Shown piece by piece: positions 6,152-14,171 of a stretch of DNA of 14,281 bases. The notes under the pieces are model-generated. The model ran no database searches. It was not told where the DNA came from and worked only from the letters and a program-made list of their open reading frames with translations. This DNA is from Planctomycetaceae bacterium (GTDB lineage: Bacteria; Planctomycetota; Planctomycetia; Pirellulales; Pirellulaceae), in contig SLEY01000108.1 in NCBI GenBank assembly GCA_007124535.1, positions 1-14,281 on the forward strand. Direction: 5' to 3'. Position 1 is the stretch's first letter. Each line of letters starts with the position of its first letter. Position numbers and translations under genes: made by a program.

Positions 6152-8431
6152 TTAGAATTCGAAATGGAACGTGCGGGCGATGTAACGGTAGAAGCGTCGG
6201 CCCAGGGATTGCCAGCGGACGGCGATCTTCGCCGCTCCCTGCTGCCCCTCTTTCAAGAGACCATTCAACTCGGCCAACTCTTCCATATCGTCCAGCGGAA
6301 CGCGGGCGTGATACGAGGGGCTCAGCGGTCGCTGCTCGCCGGTCACCGGATCGGTTTCGGTACTCATTTGGCCGCCGGCTTGGCGGGAAAGGTTCAGCGG
6401 GGCCACTTGCAATTCCGTGGTTGCGATGCCGACCACGCGGCTGGTGATCGTGCGGTGGGGATGGGCGTCCAGCAGCAGGACCACTTCGGGCTGCTCGCCG
6501 CCGGCCATGGCCTGGACGACCAATTCGATGTCCGCCTGGTCCACGACCAGCAGGGCTTCCAGATCCTGGGGATCGCCGATGCGGCAAATCAATTCGCTCT
6601 GCTGGAACGCGGCGCCGCGGTTCTTCGGGTCCAGCGGGGATCCAGACCAACTGGGCAGGCGGCGGCGGTCTTCGGAGCGCGGTTTGGCAGCCACGGCCAT
6701 GACCGTGCCACCTCGATCCAGAGGCGCCGTGATCAGCAGTCGATCCAGTTCCTGCTGTTTTTCTTCCAACTGTTCGCGGATCATGCTCAAGCTTTCCCGC
6801 GTTTCCTTGATCCGCATCCCTGCCGTTTCGTCCAGATAAGCCCTTCGTCCCAGGCCGCGGAGTCGCGTTTCCAGCGTGGCGGCGCGGCCCTCCAACCGGA
6901 CAACCTGGAGGGCCAGGTCCAGATTCTCCAACGTGACCAGCGGTTGTCCCGGCTCGACCACATCCCCATTGCGCACATGAATCGATCTCAACTGGCCCGG
7001 TACGTCCACGTAGATCGAAGCCGCATTGCGGGGACTGATTTCAAACGTGGATCGGACATGGTACGGCAGCGGTACGAACACCACCAGACCGATCAAGATG
7101 CCGACGACGGCGAGCGACGCCGCCAGACGATGCCGTTTCACTTTGTGCATCCTCCCAGGCATATAGAAGAACTTGCCCAACTGGTACAAGGGCTGGACCA
7201 CCAGACCAAAGAAGCCGGCGGCGGCGATCATCACGCCGATCGCCCTTAAACCGTAGGGTTCCAAAACCTTCATCAAAAACCAGCAGATCGACAGGACCAC
7301 AATCCAGCGGTAGATGACGGCGGCCACGGTGTACAGACCGAACAGAAACCGATTCTTCTGCGGCAGAAACGGGTTGTCCGGCTGTTCCAATCCCAAGCAG
7401 AGATCGACCATGAAACGTTTCAGCACTTCGGTCGACTTCTGCCGCAGGTTGGGGATCTCGGTCAGATCCATCATGATATAGTAGCCGTCGAAGCGCAGCA
7501 GCGGGTTCCCGTTGAAGACCAGGGTGCTGACCGAACAGATGAACATCACACTGAGCGCGACTTGGTTTTCCAGGGTGGCGGGGTCACTGAACCACCATAT
7601 GAAGGTGGCAAGGGACGCGAACACCATTTCCACGTACATGCCGGCCGCCCCGATCATGGCCCGCCGCCACTTGCTGGGCAGCATCCACGAATCGGACACA
7701 TTACAGTACAGGCAGGGTGTAAAGACCAGGATCATCACCCCGATTTCGTGGCATTCGCCGCCGAAGTGTTTACAGGCCAGTCCGTGCCCTAGTTCGTGGA
7801 AGATCTTGACCACCGCCAAGGCCAGGGTCAGATAGAACCAGTTGCCCCGGCCGAAGAACTCGTGGAACGAGGGCAATCGCGAGCGGAAGACGTCGAATTG
7901 GACGATGACCAGGCTCAGGGCGCTGACGGCCAGGGCCAGGCAGAGGAACACGACCAGCGGGTGGAAGACCCAGCGGGTATAGCGGTACAGCCAGTTCAGG
8001 AAGCGTTCCGGGTCGACGCCGCGGAAGCGGATGGCGAAGATATTGGAGAGTTTTCCCAGCAGTTCTTTGCGTTTTTTTTCGTCGCGGCGTTTGCGCAACT
8101 GCCGCCCCTGGCCGGCGGAATCGGAGATGACCAGTCCGCTGCGGTGGAGCATGCCGATGAACTGCTGCAGATCGGCGAAGGTGATTTTCTGGGGTGCGAA
8201 CTCGTCCTCGAACCGTTCCTTGATTTCTTCCAGGCTGGTATTGCCGTCCAGCATTTGCAGGATGGCATATTCCTCTTCGTGGAAGCGGAAATAGTTCAGC
8301 CCGACCGGTTCCTTGACCACCCAATACAATTCGCCATGATAGCTTTGTCGGCGCGCGGTCAAATCGGGTCGCACGCGCAGCGTCAAGCGTCGGGAAGAAC
8401 TGCTGACAAGGCTGTCGGCCAAGGTTGCCAT
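6152..8431 (-). CDS. PqqD-like domain / M50 zinc metalloprotease / HlyD-like adaptor fusion
   Basis: The 759-residue protein has three parts. Residues about 35-105 resemble a PqqD-type peptide-binding fold (LNYFRFHEEEYAILQMLDG and the helix SLEEIKERFEDEF). Residues about 150-455 form a polytopic membrane protease of the site-2-protease (M50) type: FHELGH at 211-216 gives the zinc ligands His212 and His216 and the catalytic Glu213, and NGNPLLRFDGYY (307-318) gives the third ligand candidate, Asp315. Hydrophobic segments lie near 155-178, 198-210, 258-280, 290-308, 363-386, 395-415 and 437-455. Residues about 470-759 are a periplasmic HlyD-like part: lipoyl half VPGQLRSIHVRNGDVVEPGQ, a coiled coil (about 500-568), a second half and a barrel. 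Homologues are annotated as putative peptide zinc metalloproteases. It starts 68 bases after the HlyD gene, in the same operon. The natural substrate is unknown. Confidence 0.88.
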   Translation of the reverse strand: MATLADSLVSSSSRRLTLRVRPDLTARRQSYHGELYWVVKEPVGLNYFRFHEEEYAILQMLDGNTSLEEIKERFEDEFAPQKITFADLQQFIGMLHRSGLVISDSAGQGRQLRKRRDEKKRKELLGKLSNIFAIRFRGVDPERFLNWLYRYTRWVFHPLVVFLCLALAVSALSLVIVQFDVFRSRLPSFHEFFGRGNWFYLTLALAVVKIFHELGHGLACKHFGGECHEIGVMILVFTPCLYCNVSDSWMLPSKWRRAMIGAAGMYVEMVFASLATFIWWFSDPATLENQVALSVMFICSVSTLVFNGNPLLRFDGYYIMMDLTEIPNLRQKSTEVLKRFMVDLCLGLEQPDNPFLPQKNRFLFGLYTVAAVIYRWIVVLSICWFLMKVLEPYGLRAIGVMIAAAGFFGLVVQPLYQLGKFFYMPGRMHKVKRHRLAASLAVVGILIGLVVFVPLPYHVRSTFEISPRNAASIYVDVPGQLRSIHVRNGDVVEPGQPLVTLENLDLALQVVRLEGRAATLETRLRGLGRRAYLDETAGMRIKETRESLSMIREQLEEKQQELDRLLITAPLDRGGTVMAVAAKPRSEDRRRLPSWSGSPLDPKNRGAAFQQSELICRIGDPQDLEALLVVDQADIELVVQAMAGGEQPEVVLLLDAHPHRTITSRVVGIATTELQVAPLNLSRQAGGQMSTETDPVTGEQRPLSPSYHARVPLDDMEELAELNGLLKEGQQGAAKIAVRWQSLGRRFYRYIARTFHFEF

Positions 8432-8499
8432 GGGTCGTGGGTTACTCCGGTTCTAGGGCAGCAGGAGTGCCGATTCGGTACGCGGTGCGTCTTCGCCGC

Positions 8500-9429
8500 T
8501 CAGTTTTCCGGCCGCGCGGCAACCCGGGTGGGGTTCAAGGAAATCAGCATCTCGACTTCGGCGCCGGGGCGCAACAACCAGCGGAACCCTCCCGGTCCGG
8601 GCGGGTTGTCCACCTCGGCCCAGATGCGAAAGTTGCCGCTGGCCTCGATAATGGGGCTGACATAATCGATCTGGGCCGAGAGGTTGCGCTGCTGGCCGCC
8701 GACCAGGGGCACGCGGATTTCGACGTCCGCCCCGTCGAGTTCTTCCGGTGCGTACCGATCGGCCGGGAGGAATCCCTCGACCCGCAGCCGGTCCATTCGG
8801 ACCACCCGCAGGATGGGATCACCCGGGCGGACCCACTCGGCGCGCTGGCGATACAAAGTCAGGACCACCCCGTCGAAAGGGGCTTTGATTTCGCGTCGCT
8901 CCAGTTCGTTGTCCACCGCTTCCACCGCCGCTTCCGCTTCCCTTAATTCCAAACCGGAGATGCGGAACTCCATTTCGGCCGCTTCCGCATCCAATTCCGC
9001 CTTTTCCATCGTCACCCGCTGGCGGCGCAGTTGGGTCTCGGGGATCGTGCCCGCGCTGCGGCGATTGATCGCCTGCGACTCCTCGAATTCCGCCCGGCTC
9101 AGTTCGATCAATTTCCGGGCCACTTTCACATTGGCCTCGTTGGTGGCCTTTTCCTCGGCCACGGCCAGTCGCGCCTCCGCGGCTTTCATCCGCACCAGGG
9201 CGCTGGTCTGATCCAGCTGGCCCAGCACCTGGCCCTCGTCGACTTCCATCCCTTCTTTCGCCACCAACTCGCGGAGGATCCCCTCCTCCTCCGCCGGCAG
9301 ATCGACGTGGTCGATCATCGAGATCACGCAGTGCGGCAGATGCGCTTCGGAAGGGCGATCCGCCGAAGGCGTACGGCTCGGCTGGGCGATCAGGGCCGCC
9401 GAAGCCAGGACTATTGCAAAGGTGGACAT
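8500..9429 (-). CDS. HlyD/RND-type periplasmic adaptor protein
   Basis: The 309-residue protein begins with a short hydrophobic stretch (STFAIVLASAALIA, 2-15) that looks like a signal peptide, though its basic n-region is poor. It then has the adaptor layout. The first lipoyl half is VDLPAEEEGILRELVAKEG (42-60) through MEVDEGQVLGQLD (61-73). A long alanine- and glutamate-rich helical hairpin follows (about 74-180). The second lipoyl half is IKAPFDGVVLTLY (181-193) with VRPGDPILRVV (200-210), and a beta-barrel region runs to the end. Such proteins normally bridge an inner-membrane pump and an outer-membrane channel, neither of which is encoded nearby. The ATG at 9429 has AGCAGG at a suitable distance, and the gene begins 22 bases after the GAF-HlyD stop, which implies cotranscription. 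The frame continues upstream to 9642 only by overlapping that gene. Confidence 0.87.
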   Translation of the reverse strand: MSTFAIVLASAALIAQPSRTPSADRPSEAHLPHCVISMIDHVDLPAEEEGILRELVAKEGMEVDEGQVLGQLDQTSALVRMKAAEARLAVAEEKATNEANVKVARKLIELSRAEFEESQAINRRSAGTIPETQLRRQRVTMEKAELDAEAAEMEFRISGLELREAEAAVEAVDNELERREIKAPFDGVVLTLYRQRAEWVRPGDPILRVVRMDRLRVEGFLPADRYAPEELDGADVEIRVPLVGGQQRNLSAQIDYVSPIIEASGNFRIWAEVDNPPGPGGFRWLLRPGAEVEMLISLNPTRVAARPEN

Positions 9430-9451
9430 CGTTACCTGCTCCCTGTTCCCA

Positions 9452-11536
9452 TCAGCTGAAATAAAAGAGGATATTCGAGCGGAGCCACTCCCAGGCCTCG
9501 TGGAACCAGACGTAGCCGATGGCCCGCCGCCCGCAATAGATCTTCGCCGTGACCGTCGAACCGGGATGAGGATTCTCCAGATCCTGTTCGATCTGGACCC
9601 GCATGCGGACAATCGGCACCCGCTCCTGACCCGCCCGGTCAAACTCGACCACGTGTTTCACATCCGTCAACACGCCGATCCGCTCGTTCTCCGGGTCCGT
9701 CGCCAGGATGTAACGGACCTGCTCCCCGGCACCCGGATACCGTTCCTGCCACTGGAGATCGCGGCGAGCCGCCGCGATCTTGCCGCTCCGCGACTCGCGG
9801 ATCTCCAATTCGACTTCCCAGCCGCCCTCGAGATCGGCGATGCTCATCAGTTTTTCGCCCATCGCCACCGGCCGGCCGACCAGCGTCCGCTCCACATCCC
9901 AAGGAATGGTCACTTCCCCGGAGAGCGGGGCCCGGATCTCGAGCATCTCGCGTTTCTTGCTCAACAACTCGTACTTCTGCAGCAGCGTCTCCAACTCCTG
10001 TTCCAACTCGCGCGATTCGGTCGACAAACCGATCCGCTCGCTCTCGCTCAAACCGCGCTGATGCAGGAGGGCAAAATTCACGGCGGACAACCGTTCACGC
10101 ACGGTCTGCCGCCGACCGATCACATCCTGGTACTCGACCTGCAGGTCCGCATTGCGCAGGCGAACCAGCGGATCGCCCTCGTCCACCCGGTCCTGGTCCC
10201 GCACGAACACCTGGAGCACGTCGCCCGTAACCGGTACGAACACGTCCTGCTTGACCACCGGCAGCAGATGCCCCCGGCCCTGAATGTTGAAATCCTTCCG
10301 GACGAAAATCAGGGTGAAGAGCACCGCGAAGATCACCAGGCAGGCGATCACGGTTTTGGGCAAATTGCGTGCGCTGACCAGCCAACGGGATTTTCCAATC
10401 GTCCGCCAGAGGGGCATCAGGAAGATCCGGTTGACATCGATCGCGTTGGTGATGGCCCGGGCCGAATGCTCGTAGACCAAGTCGGTGCGGGAGCGGAGGA
10501 CCGGTTCCGGAAGGTCGCTTTCGATCTGTTCGACCACCAGCACCCCCACGATTTCGTTGGCCAGGTTGCTTTCCTCGTCCGCCTCGCCGGTCACCGTCTG
10601 GCGCGCCTCGGTGGTGCGTTTCGGCCGGCGCAAGGGCAGCATGGCCAACATCCGGGTGTGCGATTCATCGATGTATTCCTGCAGGGTCTCTTCCACCTGG
10701 GGCGGCAGATCCTCCGTCGATCCGTCGTACCACAGCGATTCGCCCGTCGCGACCACCCGGGTGGCCAGTTCGCCCTGGAAATGCACGATATTCGAACGGT
10801 TTTCGATCGTGTCCTGACCACTGATCGACTCGATCTTGCACTTCCGCCCGTGCATCACCCCCACACTGACCCGGTCGCACCCGATGATCCGTCGCCCTTC
10901 GTTGACGATTGCATAGGCGGTTTCGCGGAGGTCCAGGTTCTCGTGGACCAGGCGAGCGAAGTGATCCGCTTGGGCCCACAGGGAATGACGATCACTGATC
11001 TGCCGCAGTTTGCGGGTCTTCAACCACTCGCCCGCCAACTCGCACATCTGCATCACGAACTTCAGGTACCCGCGCTGGGTCACGGGTTGGGCATCCGCCC
11101 GCTGGAAGATCTCGATGACGCCTTCCACCTGATTGTCGGTGCGCAGCGGGGCCAGCACCAGCAGGAAGCGTGTGGGGTTTCCGATGCCCTGGTCCTCCCC
11201 CCCGCCGGACTGAGGCGGCACGAGATGCGCTTCGCCCGTCGCCGCGATTTGGCTGAGCAACCCGAAATGCCGCCGTGCATCTTCGGATTCCGTATCCAGC
11301 AGGGTTTCGCTCATCTTGATCTGATACGCCAGGTCCAGCCGCCGGCCGTCCCGCACGACCCAGATCGCCCCGCCGATCGCGGCCAGGGCGGCCACGATCT
11401 TCTGCAGGAACGCCGGATAATACTCCTCCGCATCCAATTCACTCTTGGATAACTGGGCAATCTCGCTAACCAGTCCGCGGATCTGCTGTTTGGTCTGCTC
11501 AATTGTATCCGCGTTCACGGTAGGTTCGGTCGACAT
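9452..11536 (-). CDS. two GAF-like regions, one membrane helix, HlyD-type adaptor domain
   Basis: The 694-residue protein combines a sensor-like cytoplasmic half with an export-adaptor half. Residues about 40-175 and 195-370 look like two GAF domains: FLLVLAPLRTDNQVEGVIEIF (124-144) and VGVLVVEQIES (330-340) are the typical closing strands. A single strong membrane segment follows at about 394-412 (TVIACLVIFAVLFTLIFV), with positive residues on both sides. The periplasmic part has a first lipoyl half (VFVPVTGDVLQVFVRDQDRVDEGDP), a coiled coil (about 465-530), a second half beginning EIRAPLSGEV and a barrel. It ends in an aromatic tail (FYFS). What the GAF domains bind cannot be read. The ATG at 11536 is chosen over a GTG two codons upstream because AAGGTGG lies seven bases before it. 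It is the first of three closely spaced genes. Confidence 0.87.
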   Translation of the reverse strand: MSTEPTVNADTIEQTKQQIRGLVSEIAQLSKSELDAEEYYPAFLQKIVAALAAIGGAIWVVRDGRRLDLAYQIKMSETLLDTESEDARRHFGLLSQIAATGEAHLVPPQSGGGEDQGIGNPTRFLLVLAPLRTDNQVEGVIEIFQRADAQPVTQRGYLKFVMQMCELAGEWLKTRKLRQISDRHSLWAQADHFARLVHENLDLRETAYAIVNEGRRIIGCDRVSVGVMHGRKCKIESISGQDTIENRSNIVHFQGELATRVVATGESLWYDGSTEDLPPQVEETLQEYIDESHTRMLAMLPLRRPKRTTEARQTVTGEADEESNLANEIVGVLVVEQIESDLPEPVLRSRTDLVYEHSARAITNAIDVNRIFLMPLWRTIGKSRWLVSARNLPKTVIACLVIFAVLFTLIFVRKDFNIQGRGHLLPVVKQDVFVPVTGDVLQVFVRDQDRVDEGDPLVRLRNADLQVEYQDVIGRRQTVRERLSAVNFALLHQRGLSESERIGLSTESRELEQELETLLQKYELLSKKREMLEIRAPLSGEVTIPWDVERTLVGRPVAMGEKLMSIADLEGGWEVELEIRESRSGKIAAARRDLQWQERYPGAGEQVRYILATDPENERIGVLTDVKHVVEFDRAGQERVPIVRMRVQIEQDLENPHPGSTVTAKIYCGRRAIGYVWFHEAWEWLRSNILFYFS

Positions 11537-11543
11537 ATGCACG

Positions 11544-11550
11544 CCACCTT
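11544..11550 (-). promoter_or_regulatory. ribosome binding site of the GAF-HlyD gene
   Basis: AAGGTGG ends seven bases before the ATG at 11536 but only one base before the in-frame GTG at 11542, so it decides for the ATG. Confidence 0.7.
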
Positions 11551-11635
11551 GGAAATCGGGAGTTCAGTCTGCAGTGCCTGCGAAAGATATATCGAGAGCT
11601 TGCGCCAAGTGATTGAAGGATTCCTTGAGCAAAAT

Positions 11636-11665
11636 ATTTCAGTGTGGCCGAAAAGTCAGGGTCAA
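11636..11665 (-). promoter_or_regulatory. candidate promoter of the GAF-HlyD / HlyD / M50 operon
   Basis: On the - strand TTGACC (11665-11660, five of six consensus bases) and TGAAAT (11641-11636, four of six) are 18 bases apart, within the 196 bases between the secA-like stop and the GAF-HlyD start. If real, the adaptor genes can be expressed apart from the SecA-like gene. Confidence 0.4.
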
Positions 11666-11732
11666 CCCACCCCGGTCGCCCAAAATTCTAGGCGTTCGGG
11701 GAGGGAAGGCAATCCGATCGCACCTCGGGGTA

Positions 11733-13706
11733 TCAATCGGGCGTATCCAGGTACGGATCCTGCCCCATCTCGCGTTGCATTTTTTTTCGCTGTTTTTCAT
11801 GATGCAGCAGCACCGAGCGGTCGCGGAAGTGCCGCCGTTCGACTTTCTTCTGGGCTCGGCGAAAAGTCCGTGTGAAGCGTTCGATCGGTCCGTCGGTTCG
11901 CGCGCCCAGCGCCTCGTAGCTGTCCGCCCATTTGGGGCCGAAACCCGAACGCAGGATCTCGTCTTCCAGCGACAAAAAAAATCGCGTGCTGCCCGGATCC
12001 CCCTGGCGACCGCACCGTCCCATCAACTGGCGGTCGATGCGGGCCGCATCGTGCATTTCGGTCACGATCACATGCAGACCCCCCATTTCAGCAACCTCTT
12101 CCCCTAGCTTAATATCGGTTCCGCGTCCTGCCATATTGGTGGCAACTGTGACCCGGCCGCTCTGACCCGCCTTGGCCACAATCTGCGCCTCCTTGGCGAT
12201 CTCGTTGGCATTCAAGACCTGGTGCTCGATCGAGCGTCGGGACAGCAGTTCCGACAGATGCTCGGATTTGTCGATCGAACGGGTCCCGATCAGGACGGGT
12301 CGCCCCTGGGCATGCAGCTGGACAATTTCGTCGGCGATCGCGTTCCATTTGGTTTCACTGGTCCCGAAGATGCGGGCGGGTAACCGTTTGCGCTGAACGG
12401 GTCGATTCGTGGGGATGGGAACCACCCGCATTTTGTAAATTTTCCGGAACTCACGTGCGGAACTTCGTGCCGTGCCGGTCATGCCTGCCAAGTGCCGGTA
12501 TCGCAGGAAGAGGTCCTGAATGGTGATGCGGGCGGCCTGGCCGGTGGGGACCGTCACCTCGACATGTTCTTTGGCCTCGATCGCCTGATGGATTCCGTCT
12601 CGCCATTTTCGCCCTTCGGCCAAGCGTCCGGTGAATTCGTCGACGATCACGATTTCGCCGTCGCGAACAACGTATTGCCGATCCAGGTGGTAGTCTCGGT
12701 GGACTTTGACCGCCCGTTCGGTGTACTGGTAAAGGTCGATCAGTCCGACCGATCGCATGATATCCGGATGGGGGAGGGCTCGGACTCGCTGTCGCCCCAG
12801 CGCGGTCAATTCGACTTTGCGATCATCGTGATCGTATTCGTAGTCCAGGTCCTCTTCGAACGAAGCGGCGTGTTCGGCAGCCCACTGGTAGGACGCCACC
12901 ACCTGCTCGCGGGCCTTTTCGCCAAGGGAGCCGATGATCAAGGGCGTGCGCGCCTCGTCAATCAACACGCTGTCCGCCTCGTCAACCAGGGCGAAATGCG
13001 AACCTCGCTGCACGGGCTGCTCGCCACCGGTTTCCCAACGCTCGTCACTGCCCTCCCCCAAAAAGTCGGTTTCCTGACGCCCCATTCTGCGCAGGAGCAG
13101 GCGGTCGCGAAGGAAATCGAAACCGAACTCCTTGGCCGTGCCATAGGTGATATCACACGCATACGCGTTGCGGCGCTGGTCCTGTTGGTCCTGCGTCTGG
13201 ATCACCCCGACGGTCATCCCCAGAAGAGAGTAGACGGGGGTCATCGTTTCGGCGTCGCGGGCAGCCAAGTAATCGTTGACGGTGGCCAGGTGCGACCCTT
13301 TACCGATCAAGGCGTTGACATACATGGGCAAGGTCGCGGTCAGCGTCTTGCCTTCGCCCGTATCCATTTCGGCAATACATCCGTGGAACAAGGCCAATCC
13401 GCCGATCAATTGGACGTCGAAGTGCCGCAACTTGATGGTCCGCACGGCGGCTTCTCGCACCAGGGCAAAGGCTTCGGGGACCAAGCGTTCCAGTTTTTCG
13501 CCGCTCTTGGCGCGAAATCGGAGCGACAAACTCCTTTTGCGCAGCTGGGCATCACTCTCCGCTTGCAGGGTGGGTTCCCAATCGTTGATGGCTTGGAGCG
13601 TAGCCGACCAGCGGCCCATCCGCCTCTGAACCGGGCCCCCCAACCATGCCATCATCTGGGCGCGATAGCCTTGGGGAAGATGTCCACTTGCTGGCAAAGT
13701 GCTCAT
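11733..13706 (-). CDS. short SecA-like preprotein translocase ATPase (SecA2-like)
   Basis: The 657-residue protein has the full SecA motor. Walker A is AEMDTGEGKT (112-121), Walker B VDEADSVLIDEARTPLI (241-257), the crosslinking-domain region about 215-365 with IVDEFTGRLAEGRKW, then MTGTA (409-413), TNMAGRGTDIKLG (523-535) and the arginine-finger motif QLMGRCGRQGD (560-570). Canonical SecA is about 850-1000 residues. This one stops some 35 residues after AQKKVERRHF (618-627), the start of the helical scaffold, so it has no helical wing, no two-helix finger and no zinc-binding tail. The 196 bases after its stop are too short to encode the missing ~200 residues, so a simple frameshift does not explain it. 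It should be an ATP-driven protein-translocation motor or a derived relative. It starts with a good ribosome site (CAGG, seven bases before the ATG). Downstream lie the HlyD/M50 genes on the same strand. Confidence 0.9.
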   Translation of the reverse strand: MSTLPASGHLPQGYRAQMMAWLGGPVQRRMGRWSATLQAINDWEPTLQAESDAQLRKRSLSLRFRAKSGEKLERLVPEAFALVREAAVRTIKLRHFDVQLIGGLALFHGCIAEMDTGEGKTLTATLPMYVNALIGKGSHLATVNDYLAARDAETMTPVYSLLGMTVGVIQTQDQQDQRRNAYACDITYGTAKEFGFDFLRDRLLLRRMGRQETDFLGEGSDERWETGGEQPVQRGSHFALVDEADSVLIDEARTPLIIGSLGEKAREQVVASYQWAAEHAASFEEDLDYEYDHDDRKVELTALGRQRVRALPHPDIMRSVGLIDLYQYTERAVKVHRDYHLDRQYVVRDGEIVIVDEFTGRLAEGRKWRDGIHQAIEAKEHVEVTVPTGQAARITIQDLFLRYRHLAGMTGTARSSAREFRKIYKMRVVPIPTNRPVQRKRLPARIFGTSETKWNAIADEIVQLHAQGRPVLIGTRSIDKSEHLSELLSRRSIEHQVLNANEIAKEAQIVAKAGQSGRVTVATNMAGRGTDIKLGEEVAEMGGLHVIVTEMHDAARIDRQLMGRCGRQGDPGSTRFFLSLEDEILRSGFGPKWADSYEALGARTDGPIERFTRTFRRAQKKVERRHFRDRSVLLHHEKQRKKMQREMGQDPYLDTPD

Positions 13707-14171
13707 AAGGCAACCTGTCCTTCACCGGTTCGACCGTGATCCGGCCGACGCGCCGGACCCGCTGGTTCTTCCGACGGTCCTGCCGCTTGTACGGTTCCCA
13801 AGGGTATTACGGCTCCAGCCCGCCATCTTTTCATTGTCGGCATCTCCCCCGCTCGCGGCTACTCTCGTTTTACAAACCAACGCACCACGGGAAAAGTCTA
13901 CGCGGCAGACACAATCGACTCAACCCGGACGGCGTGCATAACCGACACAACCGTTAGCGTCCGCATCTGGTCGGACGGAGAGTTTGCCAATCCCGATGCG
14001 GTTCGGGATCCGGCGCGCCACCCGGAGGCAGCCCCCCAAGAAAGGCTGAATCAATCGTCGAATATGAGAAACTTTGCGGAATACAACGATTTTTCTGAAT
14101 CTCTCGTCTGTGCCGGTCGATGGTCTTTTGTGTCTGGCGCGTGACTTTTCCAGCTGAATTGGGTTCAAGCG
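13707..14171. other. 465-base gap between divergent genes, no gene seen
   Basis: No convincing coding frame, tRNA or matched promoter pair was found here. It must hold the start signals for the SecA-like gene (leftward) and for the signal-peptide gene (rightward). It contains two short inverted repeats: 13958-13963 with 13972-13977 (CGTCCG/CGGACG), and the one at 13990-14009. Confidence 0.6.
13990..14009. repeat. 7-bp inverted repeat in the divergent intergenic region
   Basis: ATCCCGA (13990-13996) and TCGGGAT (14003-14009) are exact complements around the six bases TGCGGT. With no T-run beside it, it is more like an operator or RNA hairpin than a terminator. Confidence 0.35.

Noticed and set aside
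9430..9642. Upstream extension of the HlyD adaptor frame by 71 codons
   Set aside because: It overlaps the GAF-HlyD gene and reads as Arg/Ser-rich shadow sequence; the ATG at 9429 starts a signal-peptide-like segment.
9422..11452. Long + strand open frame opposite the GAF-HlyD gene
   Set aside because: It has no recognisable domain and is the antisense of a well-supported gene; such shadows are common at high G+C. The same holds for + strand frames at 2396-3478, 5960-7249 and 12492-13739.
11543..11732. Missing SecA C-terminal domain encoded after a frameshift
   Set aside because: The space before the next gene is too short for about 200 residues, and no scaffold-like sequence is visible in any frame.
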